This document shows, in pieces, positions 1 through 6,026 of a DNA stretch of 6,058 nt. Numbering within the stretch: the first letter of the stretch is position 1; each line of letters starts with the position of its first letter. Origin of the DNA: CAYMRL01 sp964473205. Its GTDB lineage: Bacteria > Deinococcota > Deinococci > Deinococcales > Trueperaceae. The notes beneath the pieces are model-generated. The model made no database searches and was not told the DNA's origin. It saw only the letters and a program-made list of their open reading frames with translations. Where the stretch lies: the NCBI GenBank assembly GCA_964473205.1, contig CAYYOK010000162.1, positions 1-6,058 on the forward strand, read 5' to 3'. A program made the position numbers and the translations under genes.

Positions 1-895
1 CGGCCAAGGTGCCGAGGTCGACCGGTACAGGGGTCTCGGCGACCTGCTGCGGCGCCCTGGCCTCGCGCAGGATCTCGGGCGTGACCGGCAGTGTGCCGGA
101 AGGCAGCGGGCGAGGCAGCGCCGCCGCGGTGGAGGTCGCAGGTGCGACCGTGCGCGGAGCAGGAGCGGCCGGAGGCGGAGCGACGGCGGTCGTGGTGCTC
201 GAGGTCGTCGAGCTGCCCGCGCTCGTCACCGGCACGTCGGTGATCACTGCCGCCGGCGCTGGCTGACCTGCGTCGGTGACGATCTCGATGACGTCCTCCG
301 GCTGCTGCGCGACCACCGGGGTAGGAGCCGGCGACTGCACGATGATCGGTGAGAACGGGTTGACGGAGGTGCGCTGCGTGGTGGCGGGACGGTTGGCTCC
401 AGCCGCGGAGTCCTCCGCGGTCACCGCCTCGGCGACGGGGGGCGATGTCACCAGGAAGGGGAGGTCACCGACGACGAGGTCGCGGGTGACCACGGTCGGC
501 GCCTGCGTGACGACCACCGGCGGCGCGCTCACGTCGGCGGCCGGCTCCGGGGTGACGACCGCGGCGTCCTCGGCGACCGTGGACGCGTCGTCGTCAGCGG
601 TCACGGTGACCGCGCCATCGGCATCCGCTTCCTCGCCGACGACCACTGCGTCGGGCGCGGCGTCCGTGGAGCCGGCGACACCAGCGGTGTCGGAGCCGGT
701 CGCAGCCGGGCTCTCGCCGCCCTGACCCAGCAGCGCGGCTGGCACGCTGGGGGCTGCGACGGAAGGCGTCGTGACAGAGGGAGGCTGCGGCGTGTCCGCG
801 AACTGGTCCTGGTTGAAGAAGTTGATCCACGCGAAGCCTGCGGCCGCCACCAGGAGTGCGGCTAGGAGGGTCTTGGCGGTCCTAGAGAGTCCCAT
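1..895 (-). CDS. PilP/PilW-like type IV pilus assembly protein (3' end missing)
   Basis: I read this frame directly from the minus strand: ATG at 895-893, open for 298 codons to the window edge with no stop. It follows pilO by 2 nt, with GGGAG about 10 nt before the ATG, so it is probably translationally coupled. Residues 8-27 form one hydrophobic helix (KTLLAALLVAAAGFAWINFF) that looks like an uncleaved membrane anchor. There is no cysteine anywhere, hence no lipobox, unlike proteobacterial PilP lipoproteins. Residues 36-178 are a low-complexity Ala/Val/Thr/Pro/Ser/Asp linker. At 179-183 comes NPFSP, which resembles the DPFxP motif of PilP proteins. A second linker (about 185-270) leads to a more ordered start at LPVTPEILREA. 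Position after pilO matches pilP in proteobacteria and pilW in Thermus, which connect the inner-membrane complex to the secretin PilQ. The membrane-anchored periplasmic tether role is inferred from position and layout; the exact family is uncertain because the C-terminal domain is off-window. Confidence 0.72.
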   Translation of the reverse strand, partial: MGLSRTAKTLLAALLVAAAGFAWINFFNQDQFADTPQPPSVTTPSVAAPSVPAALLGQGGESPAATGSDTAGVAGSTDAAPDAVVVGEEADADGAVTVTADDDASTVAEDAAVVTPEPAADVSAPPVVVTQAPTVVTRDLVVGDLPFLVTSPPVAEAVTAEDSAAGANRPATTQRTSVNPFSPIIVQSPAPTPVVAQQPEDVIEIVTDAGQPAPAAVITDVPVTSAGSSTTSSTTTAVAPPPAAPAPRTVAPATSTAAALPRPLPSGTLPVTPEILREARAPQQVAETPVPVDLGTLA

Positions 896-897
896 CT

Positions 898-1485
898 TCA
901 CTGCTCTCCCGGGTCTTGCCCTGTGTAGACGTAGATGACGAAGTCGTAGTCGGCGTTGATTCCGGGATCGGTGGAGGTGTTGTCGACCAAGTTCAGCGAG
1001 ACGCGCTGGATCTTGGTGAACCGCTGCAGCGACTCGAGCTGGCCCAGGAACGACATCGTGTCGGAGTAGGTGCCCTCGGTCTCGATCGAGAAGCCGATCG
1101 GTCTGACGTCTTGTATGTTCTCCTGCGCGGTGCCCTGGCTGAAGCTGTTGACGAGGACACCCGCGCCGGCGGCCGAGACGCGCAGCTGGTCGATGAGGCC
1201 GGCGATGTCGCTCTCGGTCGGCAGCTCGCTGAGGAAGACCCTGCGGTCGTCCTCGAGCTGGGCGACCGCGAGGCGCAGGTCGGGCAGGTTGTTGCGGGCG
1301 TCCTCGCCGCGGCGGATCTCGATGTCGAGCCGAGCGATCTGGCCCTCGAGGTCGGTGATGCGATCCTGGGTGGGCCGGTACATGTAGAAGTACCAGAGGG
1401 CGCCCGCGACCAGCGACAGCACGATGGCTATCAGCGCCATGTCGCGCTGGCGCATGTTGCGGAAGCTGAAGGAGCCGAGCTTCAT
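898..1485 (-). CDS. pilO: Type IV pilus inner-membrane protein PilO
   Basis: 195 residues, a usual length for PilO. Residues 1-15 are a short basic cytoplasmic tail, 16-35 a single transmembrane helix (MALIAIVLSLVAGALWYFYM), about 38-86 a charged heptad-like coiled coil (DRITDLEGQIARLDIEIRRG), and 90-188 an alpha/beta periplasmic domain consistent with the ferredoxin-like fold of PilO. The PTQDRI stretch just after the membrane helix is typical of the family. PilO pairs with PilN through the coiled coils and periplasmic domains and forms part of the alignment complex of the type IV pilus machine. The ATG overlaps the pilN stop as ATGA (1485-1482), and a GAGG at 1496-1493 lies 7 nt upstream, so translation is likely coupled to pilN. 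The family call rests on topology, length and gene order more than on single residues, because PilO sequences diverge strongly. Confidence 0.9.
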   Translation of the reverse strand: MKLGSFSFRNMRQRDMALIAIVLSLVAGALWYFYMYRPTQDRITDLEGQIARLDIEIRRGEDARNNLPDLRLAVAQLEDDRRVFLSELPTESDIAGLIDQLRVSAAGAGVLVNSFSQGTAQENIQDVRPIGFSIETEGTYSDTMSFLGQLESLQRFTKIQRVSLNLVDNTSTDPGINADYDFVIYVYTGQDPGEQ

Positions 1486-2093
1486 CGCTGGCCCTCAGCT
1501 AGGGCGCCGACCGTCAGCGTGTAGCCGAAGAGGTCGGTGTCGCTCTGGCGGGTGGCGCTCTGGAACGCGACGCCGTAGTTCTGCGAGTTCTCCAGAGCGC
1601 GTATGAACTCGGCGAGCACGTCGGCGTTGAGCACGCTGCCGTTGACGCTCATCTCGGCGATGACAGGCCGGCCCTCGAAGCGCTGCGGATCGGACCGCGG
1701 CGGCACGACGCTCGTCATGCTCAGGGAGTCGAAGTCGATGACCGGGCGGCCGGCGACGCTGCGCGCAGGGAGATGCTCCAGCATCCCGACGATCTCGCCG
1801 GTCCACATGATGCGGTTCTCGCGCACCGAGCGGGCCACCGCGATGAGCTGGTTGAGCTGCTGCTGCCGGGAGAGCAGGTCGCGCTGCTCGCGCAGGAACG
1901 GCTGCAGCAGGGCGAGCTGGTCCTCGCGCGCCAGCTTCTCGCGCTGCAGGTTGGCTTCGGTGGTGCCGGCGAAGTACTGGAACATGGCGGCCACACCGAA
2001 GACCAGCAGAGGGAACAGCACGATCAACAGACGCCAGTAGCCGGGCTCCCTGACGCGCCTGAGGTTCTTAGGGAGTAGGTTGATGTTAATCAA
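1482..2093 (-). CDS. pilN: Type IV pilus inner-membrane protein PilN
   Basis: 203 residues from the TTG at 2093. The N terminus MININLLPKN carries the conserved INLLP motif (residues 4-8), the short cytoplasmic peptide by which PilN docks into a groove of PilM. A transmembrane helix follows at about 21-41, a coiled coil at 44-95 and a periplasmic ferredoxin-like domain at about 118-196. It anchors PilM to the membrane and pairs with PilO. Start choice: no ATG or GTG is suitably placed. A longer reading starts at TTG 2102 (MPALININ...), but GGAG (2106-2103) would then directly touch the start codon. From TTG 2093 the same GGAG lies 9 nt upstream and the protein begins as PilN proteins usually do. 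With this start it overlaps the end of pilM by 8 nt (17 nt with the longer reading). The stop overlaps the pilO ATG. Confidence 0.92.
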   Translation of the reverse strand: MININLLPKNLRRVREPGYWRLLIVLFPLLVFGVAAMFQYFAGTTEANLQREKLAREDQLALLQPFLREQRDLLSRQQQLNQLIAVARSVRENRIMWTGEIVGMLEHLPARSVAGRPVIDFDSLSMTSVVPPRSDPQRFEGRPVIAEMSVNGSVLNADVLAEFIRALENSQNYGVAFQSATRQSDTDLFGYTLTVGALAEGQR

Positions 2094-3273
2094 CGCCGGC
2101 AACTCCTCTCAGGGCGAGCCCGAGCGGCACCGCGAACTCCGAGGCGGCCCGCCTGAGGTACTGCGTGTCGAAACGGTTCTCGTCCACATAGATGGTAAGC
2201 CACGGATCGCCTAGCTCGACGCGGAAGCCGAGCGCGTCGCCGATGGCCTCCGGCAGCCCGCGCAGCTTGGCGCCGCCGCCGGTTACGAGCATGCGGCTGA
2301 TGTTGGCGTCGCCGCTCTGCACCCTGAAGAACTCGAGGCTGCGGCGGATGTCGGTGGTGAGGTCGACCAGCACCGGTCTGAGGGCCTCGTAGACGCGGCC
2401 GGGCGAGAACTGCTCGCGCTTGGCGTCGAAGTTGAGGAGGTCCTCCTCGTCCTCGGTCGGGATCGTGGCGGTGCCGTACTCGAGCTTGACGTCCTCGGCG
2501 CTGTCGAAGTCGAGGCCGAAGGCGCGCTGGATGGCGGCGGTGAAGTGGTCGCCCGAGACGCTCAGCGGACGGTTCATCAGCACGCGCTGTCCGCGCACCA
2601 GGGTGATGGTCGAGGTGCTGGCGGCGATCTCGAGCACCACGCCGACCTCGTTGGCCTCCGTGTAGACGGAGCCGGAGAGCGTCGTCTTGCTCAGGTGCTC
2701 GCCGAGCAGCGAGCCCTTGAGCGAGCGCAGCAGCGAGAAAGGCTTGACGTCTATCACGTGCGGCTCGAGGCCGGCGAGCTTGAGGTACTCGACCTGCTGG
2801 GTCACCTCGTCGAGGCGCGCGGCCGCGATGACCACCTCGAGCTGGCCGCCCTCCTCGACGTCCTCGGGGTTGTCGAGGACGAAGTAGTCGAGGATGACCT
2901 CGTCGATGGGGAAGGGTATGTAGCGCTCCGCCTCCCACTTGATCGCCTCGTCGAGCTCTTGCACGCTCATGCGCGGCACGTGGATGTTTCTGGTGATCGC
3001 CTGACGGTTGCTCACCGCGGTCACGGTGAAGCGGCGGTGGATCCCGGCGTCATGGAACAGGGCCTTGATCTCCTCCGCCAGACCTTGCGCGTCGGTGACC
3101 CTGTCTTCCTGGATCAGGCCGGGCGGCATCGGCCGCATGGCGAGAGCCGACAGGCTCGGCGGGTTGCCAGGCCGGAGCTCCACGACCTTCAGCGCACTGG
3201 TCCCCACCTCGAGGCCGACGGCCTCGATCTTGGGGCTCAGCCAGCGAGACATTCGCTCGCGCATTGAGGGCAT
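2086..3273 (-). CDS. pilM: Type IV pilus assembly protein PilM, actin-like cytoplasmic ATP-binding protein
   Basis: 395 residues from the ATG at 3273. PilM is an actin/FtsA-fold cytoplasmic protein that binds nucleotide and the N-terminal INLLP peptide of PilN, linking the pilus motor to the membrane complex. Phosphate-1 motif GLEVGTSALKVVEL is at 20-33, the family signature EAIKWEAERYIPFPIDEV at 109-126, and the adenosine-side glycine motif TGGGAKLRGL at 331-340. The C-terminal half (PTEDEEDLLNFDA, SPGRVYEALRPVLV, RRSLEFFR) is very like Thermus thermophilus PilM as I remember it. Unusual: the phosphate-2 motif, normally DIGAxxT, reads EIAASTST with Glu215 in place of Asp and Ala in place of Gly. 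Start choice: ATGs lie at 3279 and 3273. AGGAGGAG (3287-3280) abuts the first, while AGGAGG is 8 nt from the second, so 3273 is preferred; starting at 3279 adds only Met-Pro. It heads the pil operon after a 145-nt gap. Confidence 0.96.
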   Translation of the reverse strand: MPSMRERMSRWLSPKIEAVGLEVGTSALKVVELRPGNPPSLSALAMRPMPPGLIQEDRVTDAQGLAEEIKALFHDAGIHRRFTVTAVSNRQAITRNIHVPRMSVQELDEAIKWEAERYIPFPIDEVILDYFVLDNPEDVEEGGQLEVVIAAARLDEVTQQVEYLKLAGLEPHVIDVKPFSLLRSLKGSLLGEHLSKTTLSGSVYTEANEVGVVLEIAASTSTITLVRGQRVLMNRPLSVSGDHFTAAIQRAFGLDFDSAEDVKLEYGTATIPTEDEEDLLNFDAKREQFSPGRVYEALRPVLVDLTTDIRRSLEFFRVQSGDANISRMLVTGGGAKLRGLPEAIGDALGFRVELGDPWLTIYVDENRFDTQYLRRAASEFAVPLGLALRGVAGVD

Positions 3274-3279
3274 AGGCAT

Positions 3280-3287
3280 CTCCTCCT
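3280..3287 (-). promoter_or_regulatory. Strong Shine-Dalgarno sequence of pilM
   Basis: The minus strand reads AGGAGGAG immediately before ATGCCTATG. The AGGAGG core is 8 nt from the second ATG (3273) and only 2 nt from the first (3279), which decides the start of pilM. It is the best ribosome binding site in the window and contrasts with dnaB, which has none. Confidence 0.8.
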
Positions 3288-3304
3288 AAGAATCAGCCAA
3301 CCCT

Positions 3305-3335
3305 ATCATGCGTTACTCACGATACAGAGTGAAAA
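3305..3335 (-). promoter_or_regulatory. Possible weak promoter of the pilMNO operon
   Basis: On the minus strand TTTTCA (3335-3330) and CATGAT (3310-3305) each match four of six positions of the -35 and -10 consensus, with a 19-nt spacer that is longer than ideal. The stretch is clearly more A/T-rich than its surroundings and lies where an operon promoter would be expected: a start near 3298 would leave a leader of roughly 25 nt containing the Shine-Dalgarno sequence. The matches are weak, and TATCGT or TAGGGT nearby could serve as the -10 instead. Read-through from dnaB is also possible. Confidence 0.28.
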
Positions 3336-3352
3336 ATACCTACCATTTCCGG

Positions 3353-3388
3353 GCTGGAGACCCCACTCGCTAGACCGAGCGCTCCAGC
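3353..3388 (-). terminator. Inverted repeat downstream of dnaB, possible weak terminator
   Basis: The minus strand has GCTGGAG (3388-3382) and CTCCAGC (3359-3353), a perfect 7-bp inverted repeat around a 22-nt loop. Inside the loop CGCT and AGCG could add a short inner stem. It begins about 37 nt after the dnaB stop. No T-run follows directly; the only TTTTT lies about 16 nt further on (3336-3332). It is therefore not a textbook intrinsic terminator. It might instead slow transcription, protect an mRNA end or act at the pilM leader. Confidence 0.3.
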
Positions 3389-3395
3389 AACAGAT

Positions 3396-3420
3396 AGACC
3401 GGTCTGTACGTTGAACGTTC
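3396..3420. repeat. Two short perfect palindromes just after dnaB
   Basis: AGACCGGTCT (3396-3405) is a perfect 10-bp palindrome and GAACGTTC (3413-3420) a perfect 8-bp one, both within 32 nt of the dnaB stop codon. ACAGA (3390-3394) and TCTGT (3403-3407) provide an alternative 5-bp stem around the first. They could be an operator for a dimeric regulator or part of the 3' structure of the dnaB message. Nothing in the sequence identifies a binding protein, and short palindromes of this size can arise by chance. Confidence 0.3.
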
Positions 3421-3424
3421 TGCC

Positions 3425-6013
3425 TCAGGTGGTGCGGGCGAGGTCGTTGAACCTGACGTGCGAGTTGTGGAACTGAAGGTCGATGTTGCCGGTCGGGCCG
3501 TTGCGCTGCTTGCCGATGATGATCTCGGCGATGCCGTGCTTCTCGCTGTGCTGGTCGTAGTACTCGTCACGGTAGATGAACATCACCAGGTCTGCATCCT
3601 GCTCTATCGCGCCCGAGTTGTGCATCACCACCCCGTCGGCGAGCCAGGACGCCGGTCCAGGTACGGTCAGGTCGTAGACCTCCTCGCTGCCGGCCGGCTC
3701 GATCGACACGATCTCGTCCCAGTAGAGGTCAGACTCGGAGAAGGCGCGGAGCTCCTCGCTATCCAGCACGTCGGCGTACGACGCCACCATCGCCCTCGAG
3801 GGAGCGAAGCGGAAGTGCGACGTGCCTCCATAAGACGTGCCTCGCGCCGCCGCCAGTTCGCGGGTGCTGACGCCGGCGGCTCGCGCCAGCGCTCGGACCC
3901 TGCCGAACGCCGCGAGCGGCAGGGTGTCGCGGTTGGTGTTCGCCCGAATGCCGTCGAGCGCCTGCCTGAGCCGCAGCGCCGGCTCGACGCGCGGCCCGTG
4001 AGCGCCTACCGCGTCGAGGAACCGCAGCTGATCGACCGAGCCCGACACGTCGACCTGCCACGCTTCGGCGCTACTGCGTGGGCGCTTGATCAGGGCCACG
4101 ATCTCGAGCCTCAGCAGCAGTGCTGCGACGTCTTGCGCCAGGCCTGGGCTGGAGGTCGCGAAGTAGACGCGGTGAGATCCCCTGCGCCCCTGGCCGCGGA
4201 CATGGATGCAACCGTCGGTGGCCCAGAGATGCCTGAGCAGCAGGGCGAGCTGCCGCGTAGGCAGTCGGAACGCGTCCTGTGGAACGCGCTTCTCGGAAGA
4301 GCGTTGGCCGAACACGCCGAGCTCCTTGAGCCAGGCGCCGACACCGGCCGGCCTCCAACGGTTCCCGTTCCCCGAGATGAGCAGCTGCCACCACTTGCCG
4401 CGGCCCGCGTAGCTCTTGACCGTGCCGCACAGCTCGCGCACGCCCTCGCGCACGGCGCGGTCGTTCTCTGGGTCCGAGGTCGTGTAGCGCAGGCTCTGGC
4501 CGCGAAGGTAAGAGCCGTCGCCGATGAGCTGGCCAAGGAGGGCGACTTTGGCGTCGCTCCAGCTCGCCGTCGTCTCAGCAGGCGGCAGCCGTCTGGCGAG
4601 CGCCACCCTGTCTCCGACCCTCAGCTGCTCGAGGCGGCGCCAACCGTCTAAGGTGAACCAGCGGTGACCAGCAGTGGTGCGCCTGACCCGCCCGCTGGCA
4701 AGCGTGACAGCCGAGACGGGCCGCTCGCCGACCTTCCACACGAGGTCGCTCTCGGCGGAGACCAGCTTGCCGCTTTCGTTCATGGCGACGACGCGAGGCT
4801 TGGTGCCGACGAGCTCGCCGATCGGCACTCTGCGCCCGTCGGACAGGCTCACGAGCGTATCGCCGGTCACGCACTCCCTGAGGTCCGAGAGCATCGGCCG
4901 CTTGTTAGGCCGCGCCTCGACGGCGCGCGAGAGCTGCGAGAGCACCAGCACCGGCACGTCGAGCTCCCTGGCCAGCGCCTTGAGCCCGCGGGAGATCACG
5001 GAGATCTCCTGCTGCCGGTTCTCGCCCTGGCCGCGCCCGGTGGAGCCGGACATCAGCTGCAGGTAGTCGATGATCAGGAGCCCGAGGCCTTGCTCTGCCA
5101 TCAGGCGCCGGGCGCGCGAGCGCAGCTCCATGACGGTCATGTCGGCGTTGTCGTCGATGAAGATGCGCGCCTCCGACATGCGGCCGGCGGTCTCGGCGAG
5201 GCGGTGGAAGTCCCGCTCGGTGAGCTGCCCGTTGCGCACGCGGCTCATGTCGACGCGAGCCTCGGAGCAGAGCATGCGCGTCACCAGCTGCACCGACGAC
5301 ATCTCGAGCGAGAAGATCCCGATCGCGGCGTTCTCGCGCAGGGCGGCGTTGAGCCCGATGGTGAGCGCGAACGCGGTCTTGCCCATCGACGGCCGGGCCG
5401 CGATCACGTTCAGCGTCGCAGGCTGCAGGCCAGCCGTCATCTGGTCGAGCTCGCTGAAGCCCATGCGCAGGCCAGAGACCGGGTTGGGGTTGGCGAACCT
5501 GCGGTTGATGTCGGCGAAGGTCTCGTGGACGAGCGACGGCATGTCCTCGAAGCTGCTGCGGCGCTTGCGCATCGCCAGGTCGAAGATCGCACGCTCGGCG
5601 CCGTCGAGGACCTCCTCGATGGGGGCTGCCTGATCGAACGCCGTCTGCATGATCTTGCCGCCGGCCGCGATCAGGTCTCTGAGGGTCGCCTTCTCGAGGA
5701 CGATGCGCGCGTAGCTCTCGGCGTAAGCGGCTGTCGGGACGATGTCGGCGAGGGCGATCAGGTAGTTGACGCCGCCGATGCCCTCGAGGTCGCCTGACTG
5801 CCTGAGCTCCTCGGTGAGGGTGATCAGGTCCATCTGATCGCCGCGGCGGTGGAGGCGCTCGATGCCGCGGAAGACCTTGCGATGCGACTCCTTGTAGAAG
5901 TGCTCCGCCGTGATGACGCCTTCGAGGGCCGAATAGACCTCGTTGTCGAGCAAGATTGCGCCCAGCACGCTCTGCTCGGCCTCGATGTTGTGCGGCGGGG
6001 TGCGGCCTTCCAC
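3425..6013 (-). CDS. dnaB: Replicative DNA helicase DnaB, intein-containing precursor
   Basis: 862 codons encode the hexameric helicase that unwinds the replication fork, interrupted in frame by a 419-residue intein (381-799). The spliced product is 443 residues, normal for DnaB. The N-terminal primase-interacting domain covers about 7-110, starting with PPHNIEAEQSVLGAILLD. After a linker, the RecA-like domain begins near 183: Walker A ARPSMGKTA (206-214, Lys212), catalytic Glu237 in FSLEMS, Walker B LLIIDYLQL (312-320, Asp316), LSQLSR (358-363), and after the intein the arginine-finger loop KQRNGPTG (835-842, Arg837). All key residues are present, so the spliced enzyme should be active. The start is GTG at 6013-6011; no ATG or GTG lies further upstream in frame in the window, although that frame stays open to the edge. 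There is no Shine-Dalgarno sequence, but TACGAT sits 7 nt upstream, suggesting a leaderless message. The stop is TGA at 3427-3425. Confidence 0.97.
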   Translation of the reverse strand: MEGRTPPHNIEAEQSVLGAILLDNEVYSALEGVITAEHFYKESHRKVFRGIERLHRRGDQMDLITLTEELRQSGDLEGIGGVNYLIALADIVPTAAYAESYARIVLEKATLRDLIAAGGKIMQTAFDQAAPIEEVLDGAERAIFDLAMRKRRSSFEDMPSLVHETFADINRRFANPNPVSGLRMGFSELDQMTAGLQPATLNVIAARPSMGKTAFALTIGLNAALRENAAIGIFSLEMSSVQLVTRMLCSEARVDMSRVRNGQLTERDFHRLAETAGRMSEARIFIDDNADMTVMELRSRARRLMAEQGLGLLIIDYLQLMSGSTGRGQGENRQQEISVISRGLKALARELDVPVLVLSQLSRAVEARPNKRPMLSDLRECVTGDTLVSLSDGRRVPIGELVGTKPRVVAMNESGKLVSAESDLVWKVGERPVSAVTLASGRVRRTTAGHRWFTLDGWRRLEQLRVGDRVALARRLPPAETTASWSDAKVALLGQLIGDGSYLRGQSLRYTTSDPENDRAVREGVRELCGTVKSYAGRGKWWQLLISGNGNRWRPAGVGAWLKELGVFGQRSSEKRVPQDAFRLPTRQLALLLRHLWATDGCIHVRGQGRRGSHRVYFATSSPGLAQDVAALLLRLEIVALIKRPRSSAEAWQVDVSGSVDQLRFLDAVGAHGPRVEPALRLRQALDGIRANTNRDTLPLAAFGRVRALARAAGVSTRELAAARGTSYGGTSHFRFAPSRAMVASYADVLDSEELRAFSESDLYWDEIVSIEPAGSEEVYDLTVPGPASWLADGVVMHNSGAIEQDADLVMFIYRDEYYDQHSEKHGIAEIIIGKQRNGPTGNIDLQFHNSHVRFNDLARTT
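3617..4873 (-). mobile_element. DnaB intein with two-motif LAGLIDADG homing endonuclease
   Basis: In-frame insertion of 419 residues (precursor 381-799), from Cys381 to the terminal His798-Asn799, followed by Ser800 as the first C-extein residue. Block A is CVTGDTLVSLSDGRRVPIGE. Block B is RTTAGHRWFT with the T-x-x-H residues Thr447 and His450. Two LAGLIDADG helices, LLGQLIGDGSY (Asp499) and LLLRHLWATDGCI (Asp600), lie about 100 residues apart and keep both acidic metal-binding residues. Residues about 692-757 form an extra helical, HTH-like segment. Block F is EEVYDLTV (Asp781) and block G is LADGVVMHN. Everything needed for class 1 splicing and for endonuclease activity appears present. The element would spread by cutting an intein-free dnaB at the SDLRE/SGAIEQDAD site. 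There is no frameshift, and its base composition looks like that of its host gene, suggesting long residence or a G+C-rich donor. Confidence 0.95.
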
Positions 6014-6020
6014 GCCGCGA

Positions 6021-6026
6021 ATCGTA
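6021..6026 (-). promoter_or_regulatory. Candidate -10 element for leaderless dnaB transcription
   Basis: The minus strand reads TACGAT, then seven bases, then the GTG start of dnaB. TANNNT about 7 nt before the start codon is the arrangement described for leaderless genes in Deinococcus. No Shine-Dalgarno-like purine run precedes the GTG. Against it, the place where a -35 would fall is pure G/C and bears no resemblance to TTGACA, so dnaB may instead be transcribed from a gene beyond the right edge. Confidence 0.35.

Noticed and set aside
9..725. Two plus-strand frames rich in Ala, Thr, Val and Gly
   Set aside because: They are complements of the low-complexity linker of the PilP/PilW-like gene. 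The minus-strand frame is uninterrupted, starts with a ribosome binding site right after pilO, and encodes a membrane anchor.
916..1524. 202-codon plus-strand reading frame opposite pilO
   Set aside because: Antisense shadow of pilO, which has the correct operon position, membrane helix and coiled coil.
2545..3267. 240-codon plus-strand reading frame opposite pilM
   Set aside because: Antisense shadow of a strongly supported gene, with no domain, no good ribosome binding site and no neighbouring partner.
3370..3570. 66-codon minus-strand frame crossing the dnaB stop
   Set aside because: Shifted-frame reading of the end of dnaB, with a low-complexity Ser/Thr/Ala translation and no supporting start signal.
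3458..4651. 397-codon plus-strand reading frame opposite dnaB and its intein
   Set aside because: It is antisense to clear helicase and intein blocks. Long antisense frames are common in G+C-rich genes, and the translation has no recognisable domain and is full of Arg, Ala, Val and Leu.
3617..4873. Possibility that the insertion is a duplicated domain or a stand-alone homing endonuclease gene instead of an intein
   Set aside because: The reading frame passes through both junctions, and the Cys, TxxH and His-Asn/Ser splice residues are at the exact ends of the insert, leaving a perfectly rejoined DnaB.
4664..5797. 377-codon plus-strand reading frame opposite the DnaB N-extein
   Set aside because: Its composition (His, Arg, Asp, Leu, Val) is typical of the complement of a G+C-biased gene, and it covers a universally conserved DnaB region.
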